From Gammaproteobacteria bacterium (GTDB lineage: Bacteria > Pseudomonadota > Gammaproteobacteria > JABDGN01), in the NCBI GenBank assembly GCA_013285995.1, contig JABDGN010000004.1, positions 28,210 to 72,517 of the forward strand: DNA of 44,308 nt, in the 5' to 3' direction. The notes under the pieces were generated by a model. That model had not been told where the DNA came from and made no database searches. It worked only from the letters and a program-made list of their open reading frames with translations. Shown here piece by piece: positions 27,330-36,700 of the stretch. How positions within the stretch are numbered: position 1 is the first letter of the stretch; every line of letters begins with the position of its first letter. The translations under genes were made by a program, and so were the position numbers.

Positions 27330-28281
27330 GATATTGACTCACTCCAATGAATAGATCTTCTAACAATAATTGCTGATTTAAGCTTGGCACCAGCGCAATC
27401 GCACGGCGTAAAGCATAAATTTTATCTAGCAACATAAAAACTTTCAGCGGCTTAAGCTGAGTCTGCCATTTTTGTAATAACTCCGTCCAGGCAGGTTTGA
27501 CCGACACCGCATTGTGGTACAAGCATATCATCTGATGCAATAAATGCAAGTTAATAGTTAGGAATATATTGAATTCGTGACGCGCATACTTTTCGGCAAG
27601 TTGCATTGCAGTTTGCTTTGCATCCAATAATAAAACCAAATCCTGCAGTAATTCCGCATATAAATCTTGTTGCGCAGGCTCACTTAATTGTAAAGCTTTC
27701 AGCGGAGCACCCTCCGCTAATTCTAACAACTGCTTTGCGTTTTGCTGCGAAGTTGACAAACGTGTCCTTAACCATTCTAACACCGTTGCCGTGTCTTCAA
27801 CTCGTATTGTTATCTTTTGACACCGACTCCGTAAAGTGGCTGCCAATCTTTTTGGATGATGGCTAATAAAAAATAATAATATCTTATCACCCGGTTCCTC
27901 TACTAATTTTAACAAGGCATTGCTAGCAGCTATATTTAAAGTTTCCGCCGGTTCAATGATGGCAATACGATAAGCACCTGCATGCGATTTGTCCCGCAAG
28001 CGTACCTGCAATTGTCGCACTTGATCGATTTTAATCGTGCGACTATCTGCTTCTGGCTTGATGTGGATGAAATCAGGATGGTTGCCACTGGCAAACAAAG
28101 CGGCGGATTTTCCCGCCGCATTATTTTCGGTTAACACATATTCCGCAAACGCATGCGCCAATTCACTTTGCCCTAGCCCCTCAACTCCGCTTAATAAAAT
28201 CGCGGACGGCAAACGATCTTGCTCGTAAGCTATCACTAAATTATTCCAGAGTGTTTGCTGCCAGGGAAACGGAACTGACAT
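27322..28281 (-). CDS. holB: DNA polymerase III subunit delta'
   Basis: 319 residues, clamp-loader stator. LSGVEGLGQSELAHAFAEY marks the degenerate P-loop; NHPDFIHIKPE, IKIDQVRQLQ, SNALLKLVEEPGDKILLFFI and the SRC motif (TLRSRCQKI) are family blocks. The Cys-rich zinc module present between the P-loop and HPD in E. coli delta' is not seen: that segment reads ENNAAGKSAALFASG. The start codon lies 1 nt after the icd stop, so holB and pilZ are probably expressed with icd. Confidence 0.92.
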   Translation of the reverse strand: MSVPFPWQQTLWNNLVIAYEQDRLPSAILLSGVEGLGQSELAHAFAEYVLTENNAAGKSAALFASGNHPDFIHIKPEADSRTIKIDQVRQLQVRLRDKSHAGAYRIAIIEPAETLNIAASNALLKLVEEPGDKILLFFISHHPKRLAATLRSRCQKITIRVEDTATVLEWLRTRLSTSQQNAKQLLELAEGAPLKALQLSEPAQQDLYAELLQDLVLLLDAKQTAMQLAEKYARHEFNIFLTINLHLLHQMICLYHNAVSVKPAWTELLQKWQTQLKPLKVFMLLDKIYALRRAIALVPSLNQQLLLEDLFIGVSQYRE

Positions 28282-28282
28282 G

Positions 28283-29542
28283 CTAAACCATATTCGCGAT
28301 CAAAGCATCACCAAAAGCAGAACAACTTAATAATTTCGCGCCGCTCATCAAGCGTTCGAAATCGTAAGTCACCGTTTTAGCAGTGATGGTGCGCTCCATC
28401 GATTTAATAATTAAATCTGCCGCTTCCGTCCAACCCATGTGTCGCAACATCATTTCTGCTGACAAAATTAATGAGCCGGGGTTCACTTTATCTTGGCCCG
28501 CATATTTTGGCGCAGTGCCATGAGTCGCTTCAAAAATTGCCACGGTATCACTTAAATTTGCGCCGGGCGCAATACCAATGCCACCGACTTGAGCCGCTAA
28601 CGCATCGGAAATATAATCGCCATTTAAATTTAAAGTCGCGATCACATCGTATTCTTCGGGGCGCAATAAAATTTGTTGTAAGAAGGCATCGGCGATGACA
28701 TCTTTAATCACAATTTCTTTGCCAGTGCGGGGGTTTTTAAATTTGCACCAGGGGCCTGCATCAATTTCCACTGCGCCAAATTTATTTTTCGCGACTTGAT
28801 AACCCCAATCTTTAAACGCGCCTTCGGTAAATTTCATGATGTTGCCTTTGTGCACCAAGGTCACCGAACTGCGATCGTTATCGATCGCATATTGAATGGC
28901 ACGTTCGACTAAACGCTCAGTCCCCGCTTTGGAAACCGGCTTGATGCCAATGCCACAATGCTCTTCAAAGCGAATTTTTTTCACGCCCATTTCGTTTTTC
29001 AAAAACTGAATCACTTTTTTCGCCGCATCAGAGTCAGCTGCCCACTCAATACCGGCATAAATATCTTCCGAATTTTCGCGGAAAATCACCATATCGACTT
29101 TTTGCGGCGCTGATACGGGGCTCGGCACGCCGCTAAAATAACGTACTGGACGCAAGCAAACATATAAATCTAATTCTTGCCGCAGCGCGACGTTGAGTGA
29201 GCGAATACCGCCACCGACGGGCGTCGTCAACGGTCCTTTGATGCTCACCACAAATTCTTTCGCAGCGGTTAAAGTTTCAGGTGGCAACCAAGTGTCTTTG
29301 TCATACACGTGCGTGGCTTTTTCGCCGGCATAAATTTCCATCCACGCGATTTTACGTTTACTACCGTAAGCTTTTTTCACGGCCGCATCGACCACTTTGC
29401 GCATCGGCGGTGTGATATCCACACCGGTACCATCGCCCTCGATAAACGGAATAATCGGCTGATCGGGCACGTTTAACGATAAATCTTTATTGACGGTAAT
29501 TTTTTGCCCTTCCGCGGGTACTTTGATGTGTTGATATGACAT
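28283..29542 (-). CDS. icd: NADP-dependent isocitrate dehydrogenase
   Basis: 419 residues; oxidative decarboxylation of isocitrate in the TCA cycle. The start at 29540-29542 ([20 protein letters not shown]) has AGAGAG upstream; the longer reading is spurious. [20 protein letters not shown], the regulatory/substrate Ser115 in [31 protein letters not shown]-like segment, and [17 protein letters not shown] with Lys-Tyr, which marks NADP rather than NAD use. Linked closely to holB (1-nt gap), an unusual partnership. Confidence 0.97.
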   Translation of the reverse strand: MSYQHIKVPAEGQKITVNKDLSLNVPDQPIIPFIEGDGTGVDITPPMRKVVDAAVKKAYGSKRKIAWMEIYAGEKATHVYDKDTWLPPETLTAAKEFVVSIKGPLTTPVGGGIRSLNVALRQELDLYVCLRPVRYFSGVPSPVSAPQKVDMVIFRENSEDIYAGIEWAADSDAAKKVIQFLKNEMGVKKIRFEEHCGIGIKPVSKAGTERLVERAIQYAIDNDRSSVTLVHKGNIMKFTEGAFKDWGYQVAKNKFGAVEIDAGPWCKFKNPRTGKEIVIKDVIADAFLQQILLRPEEYDVIATLNLNGDYISDALAAQVGGIGIAPGANLSDTVAIFEATHGTAPKYAGQDKVNPGSLILSAEMMLRHMGWTEAADLIIKSMERTITAKTVTYDFERLMSGAKLLSCSAFGDALIANMV

Positions 29543-29621
29543 AGTGACTCTCTGGTTAGAAAATTGATAAGGTGGTATTATACTCCAATTGAGAAACAAG
29601 AAATCTATAACTTTATTGTCC

Positions 29622-29693
29622 GTCATTCCCGCGCAAGCGGGAATCCAGGCTTTTTATAGGGTTTTTCTGGATCCCCGCCTGCGCGGGGATGAC
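29622..29693. repeat. Pair of dRS3-like palindromes upstream of icd
   Basis: GTCATTCCCGCGCAAGCGGG at 29622-29641 and an inverted copy ending CGCGGGGATGAC at 29682-29693, separated by about 25 bp. Confidence 0.9.
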
Positions 29694-29704
29694 GCGAATT
29701 TAAA

Positions 29705-29862
29705 TAACTCATGTTACGCAAGTAACATGAAATCTTTACGCGATGGGGGGTTTTTAGGGGGGAGAATCGCGATTCTTCCCCCTAAATTTGAACATAAACT
29801 TTGTTTATGTTCAAATTCAAAACAAAGATACTCATGTTACGCATTTTGCGTAACATGAGTTA
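29705..29862. repeat. Island of four consecutive palindromes with long terminal inverted repeats
   Basis: Outer ends TAACTCATGTTACGCA (29705-29720) and its exact complement (29847-29862). Inside lie CATGTTACGCAAGTAACATG, a TTTAGGGGG...CCCCCTAAA hairpin (about 29753-29786), a TTTGAACATAAA...TTTATGTTCAAA hairpin (about 29787-29816), and the right-end hairpin ACTCATGTTACGCA-TTT-TGCGTAACATGAGT. No coding potential. It occupies the leader of the VOC gene. Confidence 0.75.
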
Positions 29863-29896
29863 AATAAATTAAACTTAAAACCTACCGGAGAATAAA

Positions 29897-30367
29897 ATGT
29901 CTACTGTAAAACCGATCCCTGCTGGCTATCACACCATCACGCCTTATCTCGTCGTCGATGACGCGCGCCGCTTGATTACCTTTTTAGAACACGCTTTCAA
30001 TGCGAAGAGCACTATTTGTTCGCAAAGTGAAGATGGTAAAACCGTGCATCATGCCGAATTAAAAATTGGTGATTCGATGCTGATGGTCGGCCAAGCCTGT
30101 GGCGAACACAAAGCTAACCCTACTATGTTGTATTTGTATGTGTTAGACACCGATGCGACTTACCAGCAAGCCTTAAAAGCCGGTGGCACAAAATTATTAG
30201 ATCCCGTCAATCAATTTTATGGCGATCGTAACGCAGCCATTACCGATTTTGCCGGCAATCAATGGTGGATTGCCACCCATGTCGAAGATTTAACACCGGA
30301 AGAATTGAAAAAACGCTCGGCAAAGGCAGCGGCAGAGAAATGCTGTGCCGATGATGATTGTCACTGA
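29897..30367 (+). CDS. VOC-superfamily (glyoxalase/PhnB-like) protein
   Basis: 156 residues. PAGYHTITPYLVVDDARRLI, then TFLEHAFNAKST opens a VOC half-barrel; HHAELKIGDSMLMVGQACGE and YLYVLDTDATYQQALKAGGT continue it; GDRNAAITDFAGNQWWIATH closes it. The pattern matches PhnB/YdfN-type proteins, whose enzymatic roles are mostly unknown. The tail is Cys/His-rich (KCCADDDCH), suggesting metal binding. CCGGAG precedes the ATG. Single gene flanked by repeats on both sides. Confidence 0.88.
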   Translation: MSTVKPIPAGYHTITPYLVVDDARRLITFLEHAFNAKSTICSQSEDGKTVHHAELKIGDSMLMVGQACGEHKANPTMLYLYVLDTDATYQQALKAGGTKLLDPVNQFYGDRNAAITDFAGNQWWIATHVEDLTPEELKKRSAKAAAEKCCADDDCH

Positions 30368-30385
30368 TCGCGTCGGTCAGCTTAT

Positions 30386-30530
30386 GTCATCCCCGCGAAA
30401 GCGGGGATCCAGGGATGTAGGTCGGCTTACGAGAGATTGCGAAGCAATCGAACAAGCCGACAACCAACCGGTATTTTAAAATGTCGGCTTGCTTCGCTTG
30501 CTATTGCAAGCTTCGCGTAAGCCGACCTAC
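30386..30530. repeat. dRS3-like palindrome followed by GTAG-ended REP pair
   Basis: A dRS3-like palindrome at 30386-30413 (ATCCCC-N8-GGGGAT variant) abuts a GTAGGTCGGCTTACG ... CGTAAGCCGACCTAC pair at 30418-30530, the second copy of the family at 18173-18283. Confidence 0.85.
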
Positions 30531-30619
30531 ATGCCGATTGTAAAATTCGCTACAACCCTAGCATTTTTCTGATTTTAGTTTATAATGAACCTAGTTAATA
30601 ATTATGAGGAAAACCACCC

Positions 30620-31300
30620 ATGGCTGATAATTTCGAAAGTGCTGTCATAACCCGCCGGGCAGAGTCCGTTTGGGCCACCAACGCGGTACTTCGCAATACC
30701 TATTTTTTACTCAGTTTAACTTTAATTTTCAGCTCGGCTTGTGCCTGGTTTTCCACCGTTAGCAATGCTCCTCAACTGAATATCTTCATCACCCTTATTT
30801 TGATGTATGGCTTAATGTTTTTGACCATGCGGTTAAAAAATAGCATCTGGGGCATTCCCTGCATTTTCCTGTTTACTGGCTTCATGGGTTATTTACTCGG
30901 GCCGATGCTCAATTACTATCTGCACAATTACATCAATGGCGGTGAATTGATTATGACCGCCGTGGGTACAACTGGAGTTGTGTTCTTGGCTTTGTCGGGC
31001 TATGTACTGACCACTAAGAAAAATTTTAACTTTTTAAGTGGCTTTATTTTCGCTGGCTGCATTACCGGGATTGTGCTGATGGTCGCCAGTATCTGGATTC
31101 ATACTACCGGCTTACAATTAGCGATTTCGGGCGTGTTTAGTTTGCTTTCTTGTGCTATGATCCTATATCATACGAGTGCAATTGTGAACGGCGGCGAACG
31201 CAATTACATTATGGCTACCGTTAGTTTATACATTGCATTGTTTAACCTGTTTACGAGTTTACTACAGATTTTTGGTGCTTTTTCTGGCAATCGTAACTAG
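30620..31300 (+). CDS. Bax inhibitor-1/YccA family membrane protein
   Basis: 226 residues with seven membrane helices. NAVLRNTYFLLSLTLIFSSA (helix 1), then a helix pair ending GFMGYLLGPMLNYYLHN, with TAVGTTGVVFLALSGYVLTT, and FLSGFIFAGCITGIVLMVAS in the middle and SLYIALFNLFTSLLQIFGAF at the end match the YccA/YbhL group. Bacterial members modulate FtsH proteolysis or act as pH-sensitive calcium leak channels (family knowledge). GAGGAAAA precedes the ATG, a TATAAT lies at 30581-30586, and two strong terminators follow; it is a single-gene unit. Confidence 0.93.
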   Translation: MADNFESAVITRRAESVWATNAVLRNTYFLLSLTLIFSSACAWFSTVSNAPQLNIFITLILMYGLMFLTMRLKNSIWGIPCIFLFTGFMGYLLGPMLNYYLHNYINGGELIMTAVGTTGVVFLALSGYVLTTKKNFNFLSGFIFAGCITGIVLMVASIWIHTTGLQLAISGVFSLLSCAMILYHTSAIVNGGERNYIMATVSLYIALFNLFTSLLQIFGAFSGNRN

Positions 31301-31314
31301 AAACACCAAAAAGT

Positions 31315-31341
31315 AAAAAACCCTGCGAGCCAGGGTTTTTA
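31315..31341 (+). terminator. Rho-independent terminator 1 after the BI-1 family gene
   Basis: AAAAACCCTG-CGAGC-CAGGGTTTTT, 14 nt past the stop codon. Confidence 0.9.
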
Positions 31342-31345
31342 TTCC

Positions 31346-31373
31346 AAAGGCGAGCTAAGGCTCGCCTTTTTTA
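31346..31373 (+). terminator. Rho-independent terminator 2 after the BI-1 family gene
   Basis: AAAGGCGAGC-TAA-GGCTCGCCTTTTTT immediately after the first terminator. The two in tandem isolate the next gene from read-through. Confidence 0.9.
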
Positions 31374-31401
31374 TTGCAGAATTTATTTAAGCAGCTATAA
31401 T
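31374..31401 (+). promoter_or_regulatory. Sigma-70-type promoter for the unknown gene at 31452
   Basis: -35 TTGCAG (31374-31379), 16-nt spacer, consensus -10 TATAAT (31396-31401); about 45 nt of leader before the GTG start. Confidence 0.6.
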
Positions 31402-31451
31402 GACTCCAGTTGCGACCTTGCTTATAAAATAATAACTAAAGAGACAATTTA

Positions 31452-32765
31452 GTGCACGGCATATCTTCAATCAGAACCTACCGATTTCCTCCCCTAGCGG
31501 ATATTTTTGGTGCGACAATAGCTCCCAATCAACAAGGGTTAATTATCTCTGCTCATGAGCAGCCCCAAAATGAGAGAGCTTTATTTTTATTAAATGCAAA
31601 TGGCCCGCTCTCACTTTCTCGTCTGCGGCAAAACAGAGGTGGCCGCTCACTCGTTGAGACCTCACTTGTTACGGGCAGTTATATTAATACTCCAATCCTA
31701 CGCAATTACCTGAATACGCGAGCAGGCCAAGTTTTTCCGCTTAGTCACCATCACATCGCTTCTCCCCTGCATAATTATATTTGCGCTTTTAATTTAGAGC
31801 AACAGGGTGTCGTCAGCTGTTGGCATTTTAACTCCGCAAACATGCTTTCACTAGCTTGGTCTAAGCAGCTAAATTTTTCATTTGCTGGTTCCGGATATAC
31901 TGAAAACATGTGCCAACTTATCGCGGCAGATGGCCTGCCCTATATATTCATTCAATATATTGCGAAGCTGCCGACTGAAAGATATAATCTTGGAAATAAC
32001 TCCTTTAGGTACCCAGAACGGCCAGCCTTGACTGCCATCTGGCGCTTAGATGTCAGAACCGGTGAGATCAAACGCTTATTCGAGTCAAAGAGCCAAGAAA
32101 TAGTTGAGTTTTCACTCATGGGAGACCGTTTGCTTATCGCACAAAAGGAAGCCTCTGCAGGCCGGTGCAGGGAAAATCCACTTCCACCAGCTGGATGCCT
32201 CTCGTATAAATATCAACATATTGCTAAAATAGCCATGCATGATATTCAATCTCTCGAGCTCATGAGAGAAATACCGGTTGATAAATATCAGAAACCTACG
32301 CATGATTTTCCGGATAATTTGTTGCAAAAACAATCAATATTTGCCGCCCCTAAAGCGCCCTTTCCCTTGCTTGTTTTGCAAGATGAGCCCAATCGTGCCA
32401 GCCTGCCTCTTCTTTATACTTTTGGCTTAGGTAACACACCAAGACTGGCGCCGGTTGAACATGATTTCGACTCCGCTCTCGGTATGTTTAAAGATCATAC
32501 GTTTGCACATCGATATACCATGAGCAATCACGGCGAACACTGCTTTATATCTTGGGCGAAGGTGGAAGATCAACCTATTGTAATTTGGCGTTTTATACAG
32601 AAACAGAAAGCAGAGGGACAGAAAGCATGCCTCATGGATACAATTACGCCACATGGAGTAGTTGCAGAGCTCATTACCGGTTCGGGTCTATTTTATATAA
32701 GGTACGATGACTATGGGCCTCAGTATCAGGGTTTGAGGAATGTAATTCAGGAAGTGCGTATTTAA
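31452..32765 (+). CDS. Unrecognised 437-residue protein
   Basis: No family recognised. GTG start at 31452, with AAAGAGA about 10 nt upstream and a consensus promoter before it. There is no signal peptide or membrane helix. The chain is rich in short strands and Tyr/Trp/His (YIFIQYIAKLPTERYNLGNN, then LTAIWRLDVRTGEIKRLFES, GDRLLIAQKEA, YTFGLGNTPRLAPVEHDFDS, IVIWRFIQKQ), and blocks of about 40-60 residues alternate strands and turns in a way compatible with a beta-propeller (inference). Cys are scattered (e.g. GRCRENPLPPAGC). Followed by another unrecognised gene at 32842 with a very similar ribosome-site leader. In a host-associated lineage a secreted effector is possible, but no secretion signal can be shown. 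Confidence 0.7.
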   Translation: MHGISSIRTYRFPPLADIFGATIAPNQQGLIISAHEQPQNERALFLLNANGPLSLSRLRQNRGGRSLVETSLVTGSYINTPILRNYLNTRAGQVFPLSHHHIASPLHNYICAFNLEQQGVVSCWHFNSANMLSLAWSKQLNFSFAGSGYTENMCQLIAADGLPYIFIQYIAKLPTERYNLGNNSFRYPERPALTAIWRLDVRTGEIKRLFESKSQEIVEFSLMGDRLLIAQKEASAGRCRENPLPPAGCLSYKYQHIAKIAMHDIQSLELMREIPVDKYQKPTHDFPDNLLQKQSIFAAPKAPFPLLVLQDEPNRASLPLLYTFGLGNTPRLAPVEHDFDSALGMFKDHTFAHRYTMSNHGEHCFISWAKVEDQPIVIWRFIQKQKAEGQKACLMDTITPHGVVAELITGSGLFYIRYDDYGPQYQGLRNVIQEVRI

Positions 32766-32841
32766 CTATAGGGTGTTATTTGACAAACCGAGAAAACCTC
32801 CTACACTCAAAACTTAATTAATAAAAATGAGGAACAATTTA

Positions 32842-33633
32842 ATGGCCTTCTCACATCCATTTGTGCCGTCTACTTTATTAGATGCAAACGAAGTAAAAGC
32901 TGTAGCGCTTAGTCATTTACCTGAATTTCAATTTTATAGCTCAAATAGCTCAACAGGTCATCTTGCAAAAATAAAACACGCCGTGGAATTATTGACCATT
33001 TCACGAGCTCCCATTCCGATATTTCTAAGCCTAGCCACTATATTATCGCTTGAGTTTTTTGGAAAAGCATCTCTTTGTCAAGATTTGCAAACAACATTAG
33101 TACGTTCACAAATAGTGCCGCCTCCTAATGATACTAATGCTTTGACAGGGACATCTTGGCGAGATTGTTTTAGAACTCAAGTAGCAATCTTCGTACAAAA
33201 TCTTTATTTAAGCCAATCTCAAAAAACCGTCACAGCACAGACTGTTGTAAAAAAACTTACAAATATTGCTGAATCCTCTCTTTGGAATGGCCGTAATCTT
33301 GCACCATATTCTTTACTTGAGATCATAATTTCATTAATAAAGGATCAGGAGTTTTATACAAAACTTGATGACTATTATCCTGCTAAATTACGATCCCAAA
33401 AAATTCTAGCCGAGTACCATCGCACTCAGAGTCCCCTTACTTTAGCTCCTTTACGGGAAATCTCTATATTAGAGCTTATACTTCATATATATAAACTCCT
33501 TAACTCTCAGGAAGAATTAGAGCAGCAACTGTTTCTTAATAATTCAGATCTGTGGATATGTTGTGATGCTTATAATTTGTCTATGCAGGCGGAGGTACCC
33601 AAAGGCTTGGCAAAGCCTATAAAACAAGGTTAA
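32842..33633 (+). CDS. Unrecognised 263-residue protein
   Basis: No family recognised. Start at the ATG at 32842 (MAFSHPFVPSTLLDANEVKA), since AGGA lies at suitable distance before it and inside the longer reading from 32827. The protein appears mostly helical (e.g. LAKIKHAVELLTISRAPIPI, TVVKKLTNIAESSLWNGRNL, ISILELILHIYKLLNSQEEL), without signal peptide or clear membrane helix. Codon choice is AT-leaning. It is probably cotranscribed with or evolved beside the 31452 gene; both have a GA-rich leader ending ACAATTTA before the start. Its last residues AEVPKGLAKPIKQG are basic and flexible. Confidence 0.65.
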   Translation: MAFSHPFVPSTLLDANEVKAVALSHLPEFQFYSSNSSTGHLAKIKHAVELLTISRAPIPIFLSLATILSLEFFGKASLCQDLQTTLVRSQIVPPPNDTNALTGTSWRDCFRTQVAIFVQNLYLSQSQKTVTAQTVVKKLTNIAESSLWNGRNLAPYSLLEIIISLIKDQEFYTKLDDYYPAKLRSQKILAEYHRTQSPLTLAPLREISILELILHIYKLLNSQEELEQQLFLNNSDLWICCDAYNLSMQAEVPKGLAKPIKQG

Positions 33634-33755
33634 AAGAAACAAATTGAGTTATTTGCGCAAATAAAACCAAAGGCTAGTGTTCCCGCTGTTTATGGCTAAA
33701 ACTTTCGAATTTTTACTCGCGCGCTTAAATGAGCAATTTCTGCTAAAATCTCCCG

Positions 33756-36700
33756 GTGAACTTCTCCAAAATCTTTATCGAGCGCCCGGTCGCAACTATT
33801 TCTTTAACACTCGCCTTAATTATTTTCGGCTGGTTTGCTTATCGCTCGCTGCCCGTCAGTGAATTGCCGAACGTGGATTTTGCGACCATTACGGTAACAG
33901 CCAATCTCCCGGGTGCCGACCCTAGCACCATGGCTAGCGCGGTAGCCACACCACTGGAAAAACAATTCAGCACCATTGCTGGCATCGATTCGATGAATTC
34001 GAGCAGCAGCCTCGGGCAAACCACGATCACGCTGCAATTTAATTTAAGCCGTAGTATTGATGCCGCCGCGCAAGATGTGCAAAACGCCATTTCGCAAGCT
34101 CAGCGATCCTTGCCTTCGGAAATGACCACGCCACCGTATTTACGCAAAGTAAACCCCGCTAGTACGCCGATTTTTTTCATTACCCTTACCGGTAATAATG
34201 TACCGCTCACTAAACTCGATGAAATTGCGCAAACTCAAATTGCGCAACGCTTATCGATGATCGATGGTGTGGCGCAAGTCACTGTGTTTGGCTCGCAGCA
34301 ATATGCGGTACGGATCCATTTTAATCCACAAGCTTTAAGCGCACGCGGCATGGATATCAACGATGCCATCAGCGCCGTGCAAACACTTAACACGCATCAA
34401 CCGACCGGTGTTTTGCAAGCCACGGATCATTACTATCAGCTGCAAACTGATGGCCAGCTGATGAATGCAGCGGCTTACAACCAAGCCATTATTGCCTATA
34501 AAAATGGCATGCCCGTGCGGGTGCAAGATGTTGGTACCGCGGTCGATAGCGTTGCTAACGATAAACAAGCCACGTGGGTCAATCAACAACGTGGCATCGT
34601 GTTAGCCGTGCAAAAACAACCGGCTGCCAACACCATCGCGGTTATTGATGCAATCAAAGCCCAATTGCCAGAACTCACCCATGACCTGCCCGCCGATGCC
34701 GCCTTAAAAACCTTTTATGATCGCTCGATTTTTATTAACAGCGCGTTAAATGAAGTGAAAATTGCTTTAGTGCTGGCGATTATATTTGTCGCGCTGGTGA
34801 TTTTATTTTTTCTCGGCAATGTCCCCGCCACTATCATTACGATTTTAGCGCTGCCAGTTTCTTTACTCGGCACTTTCGGCGTGATGTATTTATGCGATTA
34901 CAGTGTCGATAATTTGTCGCTGATGGCAATGGTGTTAGCAGTGGGATTTGTCGTCGATGACGCGATTGTGGTGATTGAAAATATTGTCCGACACATGGAA
35001 AAAGGTGTTGCGCCTTTACAAAGTGCCATCCTGGGTAGTCGCGAAATTGGTTTTACGGTTATTTCGATGACGCTCTCACTCGCTGCAGTATTTATTCCGA
35101 TTTTATTTATGGGTGGCATCATTGGCCGTTTGTTCAATGAATTTGCTGTCGTCGTCGGCGTGGCAATTTTACTTTCCGGTGTTGTTTCACTGACTTTAAC
35201 ACCCATGTTGTGTGGCCGCTTGCTGAAATCCGCGCACGGCAAAGCCTCTTTATTCCCGCGTTTTGAACGCTTTTTTAACGCCACACGCTCACTGTATGCC
35301 GAAAGTTTACGCTGGACTTTATTGCACCGGCCTTGGGTATTGGGCGGCATGATTGCCACGCTTATCATTGCAATATTTTTATTTATGGTGGTTGGTAAAG
35401 GCTTTATTCCCTCCGAAGATACCGGTTTAGTGACAGGCAATACACAAGTGCCGATTGGGGTTACTTTCCCCGATTTTCTGGCGCGCCAACAAGCCGCCGC
35501 GCAAGTGATTAGCCAAGATCCTAATGTTGCTGCAATGCTTTCCAATGTTGGGCAAGGTGCAGGCGGAACTTCGACCAGCAATAAAGGCCGTTTTCAAATT
35601 TTGTTGAAAGATCGCTCGGAACGCGATTTAAGCGCTGATCAAGTCATCCAAGAATTGCGGCGTAAGATTCAGCAAATCCCTGGCGTGGAAGTTTTCTTAA
35701 GCAACCCACCCGCGATTCAAACTGGCGGAGCAGTCACCAATAGCGCTTATCAATATGTATTGCAAAGCACGGATTGGAATGAACTACAAACAGCCATCCC
35801 AACCATGTTGCAAAACATGCGCAGTATTCCCGGTATTCAGGATGTGAATTCAGATTTAGAAATGACCAATCCACAAATCAGCATTCACATTCAACGCGCG
35901 AAAGCCGCTAGCTTAGGGGTAACACCGCAACAAATCGAAACGACTTTGTACAATGCGTTTGGCGAAACTCAAATCAGCACGATTTATACCGATACGGACG
36001 AATATGATGTAATTGCCGATGTTGATCCAAAATTTCAAACCGACGTTAACGCGCTGAATGCGATTTATTTGCATTCCAGCAATGGCAATTTAGTCCCCTT
36101 GAATGCCGTCACTAAAATAAATTATACCGCTGGGCCAGTGTCAATTAATCACTATGGCCAATTACCCGCCGTGATTTTATCGTTTAATTTGGCGCCGGGT
36201 ATTTCTTTAAGCAGCGTGAGTTCTGAAATCGATGGTATTGCTAAACAAAACTTACCGTCCAGCGTAAATGGTTCTTTCATCGGATCAGCACAAACCTTTC
36301 AACAGTCGATGCATACCTTGCCCTTATTGTTGTTAGTGACAATTTTAGTGATTTATTTAGTGTTGGCGATTTTATATGAACACTTTGGTCACCCGATCAC
36401 GATCTTAACCGCTCTACCCTTTGCCGGCGTAGGCGCTTTATTGATGCTGATTATTTTCCACAAAGAACTCGATATTTTTAGTTTCGTCGGCATCATCATG
36501 TTAGTCGGTTTAGTGAAGAAAAATGGCATCATGATGGTGGATTTTGCACTCGAAGCCAAACGCAAAGAAAACTTATCATCCATGGAGGCGATTATTCAAG
36601 CTTCCACCATTCGCTTTCGCCCGATCATGATGACCACTCTGTCAGCGATTCTTGCTGCTCTCCCTATGGCAATTGGCTTTGGTGCGGGCGGTGAAACGCG

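Noticed and set aside
33677-33862. An overlapping open frame at the start of the RND gene, possibly a remnant fusion protein.
   Set aside because: It shares no feature with membrane-fusion proteins and mostly overlaps the pump gene in another frame.
34898-35581. A long minus-strand open frame inside the RND gene.
   Set aside because: Shadow of a strongly coding plus-strand gene; no protein features.
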